Positions 44,641-45,437 of a stretch of 45,437 nt of DNA are shown here, piece by piece. Where the stretch lies: assembly GCA_024243835.1 (NCBI GenBank), contig JALPMN010000630.1:1-45437 (forward strand). The letters run 5' to 3'. Position 1 is the stretch's first letter. Each line of letters opens with the position of its first letter. The stretch comes from Enteropsectra breve. Taxonomy: Eukaryota; Microsporidia. The position numbers and the translations under genes were made by a program. The notes below the pieces were generated by a model that saw nothing but the letters and a program-made list of their open reading frames with translations, ran no database searches and was not told the origin of the DNA.

Positions 44641-45270
44641 ATGCCTCAGCCAGGTACCACAAAAGAAATAGAAGCAATTATCGGGCAATTTGAGGATGAC
44701 CACAAAAAGCAACTCATCGAATATTACATTGAGAAAGCCAGCAATAAATTTGCAGAACAATCGCCGTTTAAAAAACAAAAAATGCAGCTGCTTCTGCATA
44801 CTCTAAAATATGTTGAGAAAGAAGCTGCAAATGAATATATCGCGAAGATGATGCACCACAAGATCGTCCAAGCACGAACACTGATACTGGATCTCCTCAA
44901 CGTCAACTATGCGATGGAGCAAGAGTATATCTACAAGCCTGAAAAATGGATACTGTCACTGATTGCAGACATTAGAGACACATTTAACCTCGAAAACTAC
45001 GAGGAATTAAAGATCTTTAAAATTTACAACCAGGCTCTGTGTGAAGAGCTGATTGACATCTTTTGCGCATGCGAAAGATTCAACACAGCCGGAAATCAGC
45101 TTATTTTAGATATCTACGTCTATAAGGAGTTCACATGGGAAATTATCAGGGAAGACATGAAGAATGTAATGCACAAGCTGATCGCCAACTTTAATGAGGG
45201 AAAGTTCAGTGGAATGAGTAAAATAAAGGAACTGTACGAAGAGTACAAGGAGCATAAGAAGCAAAAGTAG
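44641..45270 (+). CDS. Helical protein, 209 residues, possibly tethering-complex related
   Basis: From the ATG at 44641 (a TTG four codons earlier is not used; no strong start signal). It is almost entirely helical, with hydrophobic and charged residues alternating and no membrane segment, e.g. KKQKMQLLLHTLKYVEKEA. The segment RFNTAGNQLILDIYVYKEF (about residues 150-170) resembles the helix of Vps53/GARP- and exocyst-type tethering subunits (GAxQLLLDxxxLK), but the match is short and the protein far smaller than those. Otherwise unrecognised. The C-terminus is strongly basic. Confidence 0.5.
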   Translation: MPQPGTTKEIEAIIGQFEDDHKKQLIEYYIEKASNKFAEQSPFKKQKMQLLLHTLKYVEKEAANEYIAKMMHHKIVQARTLILDLLNVNYAMEQEYIYKPEKWILSLIADIRDTFNLENYEELKIFKIYNQALCEELIDIFCACERFNTAGNQLILDIYVYKEFTWEIIREDMKNVMHKLIANFNEGKFSGMSKIKELYEEYKEHKKQK

Positions 45271-45317
45271 TTTCTATATATAAACTAAGCATTTGCATTA
45301 ATTAAAATGGTTTAGTA

Positions 45318-45437
45318 CAGTCCGTCGCAAAAGTTTAGCCCACCCCCTTTTTGCGGGTTTTGGGGGCAAATATTTCATTAAAAACTGTATCAAGCACATA
45401 TTTCTAGCGCATAAATCCTAGTGCATCTACATGTGTT
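45318..45437 (+). mobile_element. Probable 5' end of a Tc1/mariner-type transposon, cut by the window end
   Basis: A TA dinucleotide (45316-45317) is followed by CAGTCCGTCGCAAAAGTTTA and CCCACCCCC, the typical arrangement at the outer end of Tc1/mariner inverted repeats (TA target site, CAGT start, GCAAAAGT, then a C-rich run). A facing GC-rich stretch follows (GCGGGTTTTGGGGGC at 45352-45366). The remaining ~70 bases to the window edge are open to interpretation; no transposase is inside the window. The call rests on the terminal pattern only. Confidence 0.5.

Noticed and set aside
1..45437. CRISPR array, bacterial operons or phage genes
   Set aside because: No spaced repeats of that type, no Shine-Dalgarno pattern, and the genes are eukaryotic.
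1..45437. Spliceosomal introns
   Set aside because: All recognised genes align to their families as single open frames; no GTAAGT/branch-point pair was needed to complete any of them.

Overview
The window is a piece of a microsporidian (fungal-lineage, obligate intracellular eukaryote) nuclear genome; this is inferred from gene content and expression signals. Genes are eukaryotic, closely packed and intron-free as far as can be seen, on both strands, and many are shorter than their yeast or human counterparts (RAD52, RAD18, SGT1, PUS10, TFB5, eIF5B). A half-size ATM1-type ABC transporter is what a mitosome-bearing organism would keep. Most start codons are preceded by a two-part signal known from microsporidia: an AAAATTTT-type box 10-35 bases upstream and a CCC (rarely GGG) run within about 15 bases of the ATG. 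I used it to correct several starts. Intergenic DNA is AT-rich and, at 0.2-2 kb, larger than in the most compact microsporidia.

Layout. 1-8 kb: TAF2 with a C-terminal bromodomain and a secreted M16-fold protein whose catalytic zinc site is gone, both on the minus strand. 8-10 kb: a decayed gene on the minus strand with an imperfect inverted repeat near its 3' end. 10-15.2 kb: the ATM1-like transporter, an unknown protein, PUS10, and a zinc-binding protein whose frame is split by a single TAG. 15.7-18.2 kb: deoxyhypusine synthase, TRM7, YOS1. 18.6-23 kb: a protein with a dsRNA-binding-like C-terminus, a Sec61-beta-like protein, RAD52, intron-containing tRNA-Tyr, signal peptidase subunit SPC3. 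23-31 kb: eIF5B, SFT2, a 59-residue acidic protein, an NCS-1/frequenin-like EF-hand protein, TFB5, RAD18, BRE1. 31-37.5 kb: a secreted lectin-like protein, a degenerate DEAH-box helicase, tRNA-Ser, a bacterial DusA-type dihydrouridine synthase, SGT1, SHMT. 38-45 kb: an SLX1-like zinc protein followed in frame by a large helical protein, a histidine acid phosphatase with a Cys-rich tail, a Tudor-like protein and a short helical protein. The last 120 bases look like the inverted-repeat end of a Tc1/mariner-type transposon.

Functional themes. Translation and tRNA maturation: eIF5B, deoxyhypusine synthase, PUS10, TRM7, DusA, two tRNA genes. Early secretory pathway: SPC3, Sec61-beta-like, YOS1, SFT2. 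Transcription and chromatin: TAF2, TFB5, BRE1. Recombination and damage tolerance: RAD52, RAD18 and possibly SLX1-like. Likely host-facing secreted proteins: M16 pseudo-protease, lectin-like protein, acid phosphatase.

The most unusual points are the DusA-type gene carrying native expression signals (candidate bacterial acquisition), two zinc-domain genes each separated from an in-frame downstream ORF by one stop codon, two enzyme folds that have lost their catalytic residues, several gene relics, and the transposon end at the window edge. No previously undescribed multi-gene system could be demonstrated.
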